Part shown: positions 6,077 to 6,508 of the stretch, in pieces
How positions within the stretch are numbered: position 1 is the first letter of the stretch
How the letters are laid out: every line of letters starts with the position of its first letter
NCBI GenBank assembly: GCA_902772745.1
Contig: CACYBV010000403.1
Span: forward strand, 1-6,508
Source: an uncultured Eubacteriales bacterium
GTDB taxonomy: Bacteria; Bacillota; Clostridia; Lachnospirales; Lachnospiraceae
DNA: 6,508 nt
Direction of reading: 5' to 3'
Position numbers and translations under genes: made by a program
Notes under the pieces: model-generated
What the model saw: only the letters and a program-made list of their open reading frames with translations
What the model was told of the DNA's origin: nothing
Databases searched by the model: none

Positions 6077-6508
6077 ATGTTTGTTAATGCAACAGAAATG
6101 ATCAACAAGGCGCATGAAGGCGGCTATGCGATCGGCGCGTTCAACACCAACAATCTCGAGTGGACCAAGTGCATCCTGACGGCTGCAGAGAAGGCTCAGG
6201 CTCCCGTGATGATCCAGTGCTCGGAAGGCGCTGCGAAGTACATGGGCGGCTTCAAGGTTGTTGCGGACATGGTCAAGGACCTGCATGATGCAATGGGCAT
6301 CACGGTTCCGGTAGCGCTTCACCTGGACCACGGCACATTTGACGGCGCAAAGACCTGCATCGAGTGCGGATTTACCTCTGTTATGTTCGACGGCTCTCAC
6401 TATGATTTTGATGAGAACGTTGCGAAGAGCAAAGAGATCATCGAGCTTGCGCACAGCAAGGGCATTTCGGTGGAATGCGAAGTCGGCGGCATCGGCGGAA
6501 CCGAGGAC
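6077..6508 (+). CDS. fba: class II fructose-1,6-bisphosphate aldolase, N-terminal part (cut by window end)
   Basis: The gene starts at ATG 6077 and is still open at the window edge, giving 144 codons of an expected 280 to 310. The enzyme reversibly cleaves fructose-1,6-bisphosphate into dihydroxyacetone phosphate and glyceraldehyde-3-phosphate in the cytoplasm and needs a divalent metal, usually zinc. Diagnostic pieces are GYAIGAFNTNNLEW near residue 16, CSEGAAKYMGG at 48 (Ser49, Glu50), VALHLDHG at 79-86 with catalytic Asp84 and metal ligand His85, GFTSVMFDGSHYDFDENV at 98-115, and VECEVGGIGGTED at 132-144, where Glu135 is the probable second metal-site acid. The wording follows the Bacillus/Clostridium class II type (compare VAIHLDHGSS and GFTSVMIDASH as recalled from B. 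subtilis). The later metal ligands lie outside the window. Its place after transketolase joins glycolysis to the pentose phosphate pathway. Confidence 0.95.
   Translation, partial: MFVNATEMINKAHEGGYAIGAFNTNNLEWTKCILTAAEKAQAPVMIQCSEGAAKYMGGFKVVADMVKDLHDAMGITVPVALHLDHGTFDGAKTCIECGFTSVMFDGSHYDFDENVAKSKEIIELAHSKGISVECEVGGIGGTED

Noticed and set aside
6050..6454. 134-codon open frame on the - strand opposite the aldolase gene
   Set aside because: The + strand frame is an unmistakable class II aldolase; this is its shadow.

Overview
The window looks like chromosomal DNA from an anaerobic, probably gut-associated member of the Bacillota (Clostridia, Lachnospiraceae-like). This is inferred from three things: strong AGGAG ribosome binding sites 8 to 10 bases before each visible start, a class II aldolase of the Bacillus/Clostridium type, and a secreted protein with Cys-rich repeats of the kind common in Clostridia surface proteins. 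All four genes are on the + strand with gaps of 48, 46 and 82 bases. No tRNA, rRNA, CRISPR array, insertion sequence or convincing intrinsic terminator is visible.

Layout: (1) Bases 1-326 hold the 3' end of a gene of unknown function whose product ends in a very acidic tail. (2) Bases 375-3959 encode a 1194-residue secreted protein. It has a signal peptide, eight tandem units of about 40 residues with regularly spaced Cys and His, then about seven Ig/SprB-like beta domains. It has no visible cell-wall anchor. (3) Bases 4006-5994 encode a full-length transketolase with every catalytic and cofactor residue I checked. (4) Bases 6077-6508 encode the first 144 residues of a class II fructose-1,6-bisphosphate aldolase, cut by the window edge.

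The transketolase and aldolase link the non-oxidative pentose phosphate pathway to glycolysis through fructose-6-phosphate and glyceraldehyde-3-phosphate. In anaerobes that lack transaldolase they could also work together through sedoheptulose-1,7-bisphosphate. The large secreted protein shares no obvious function with them. Its codon use is also different: ATA isoleucine codons are frequent in it and absent from the transketolase gene, so adjacency need not mean shared function.

The least described object is the secreted protein. Its repeat array alternates two ligand patterns (Cys-Cys-Cys-His and Cys-Cys-His-His), carries an internal 243-base tandem duplication, and is followed by beta domains, two of which have long insertions in the same loop. 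I see no evidence of a new multi-gene system.
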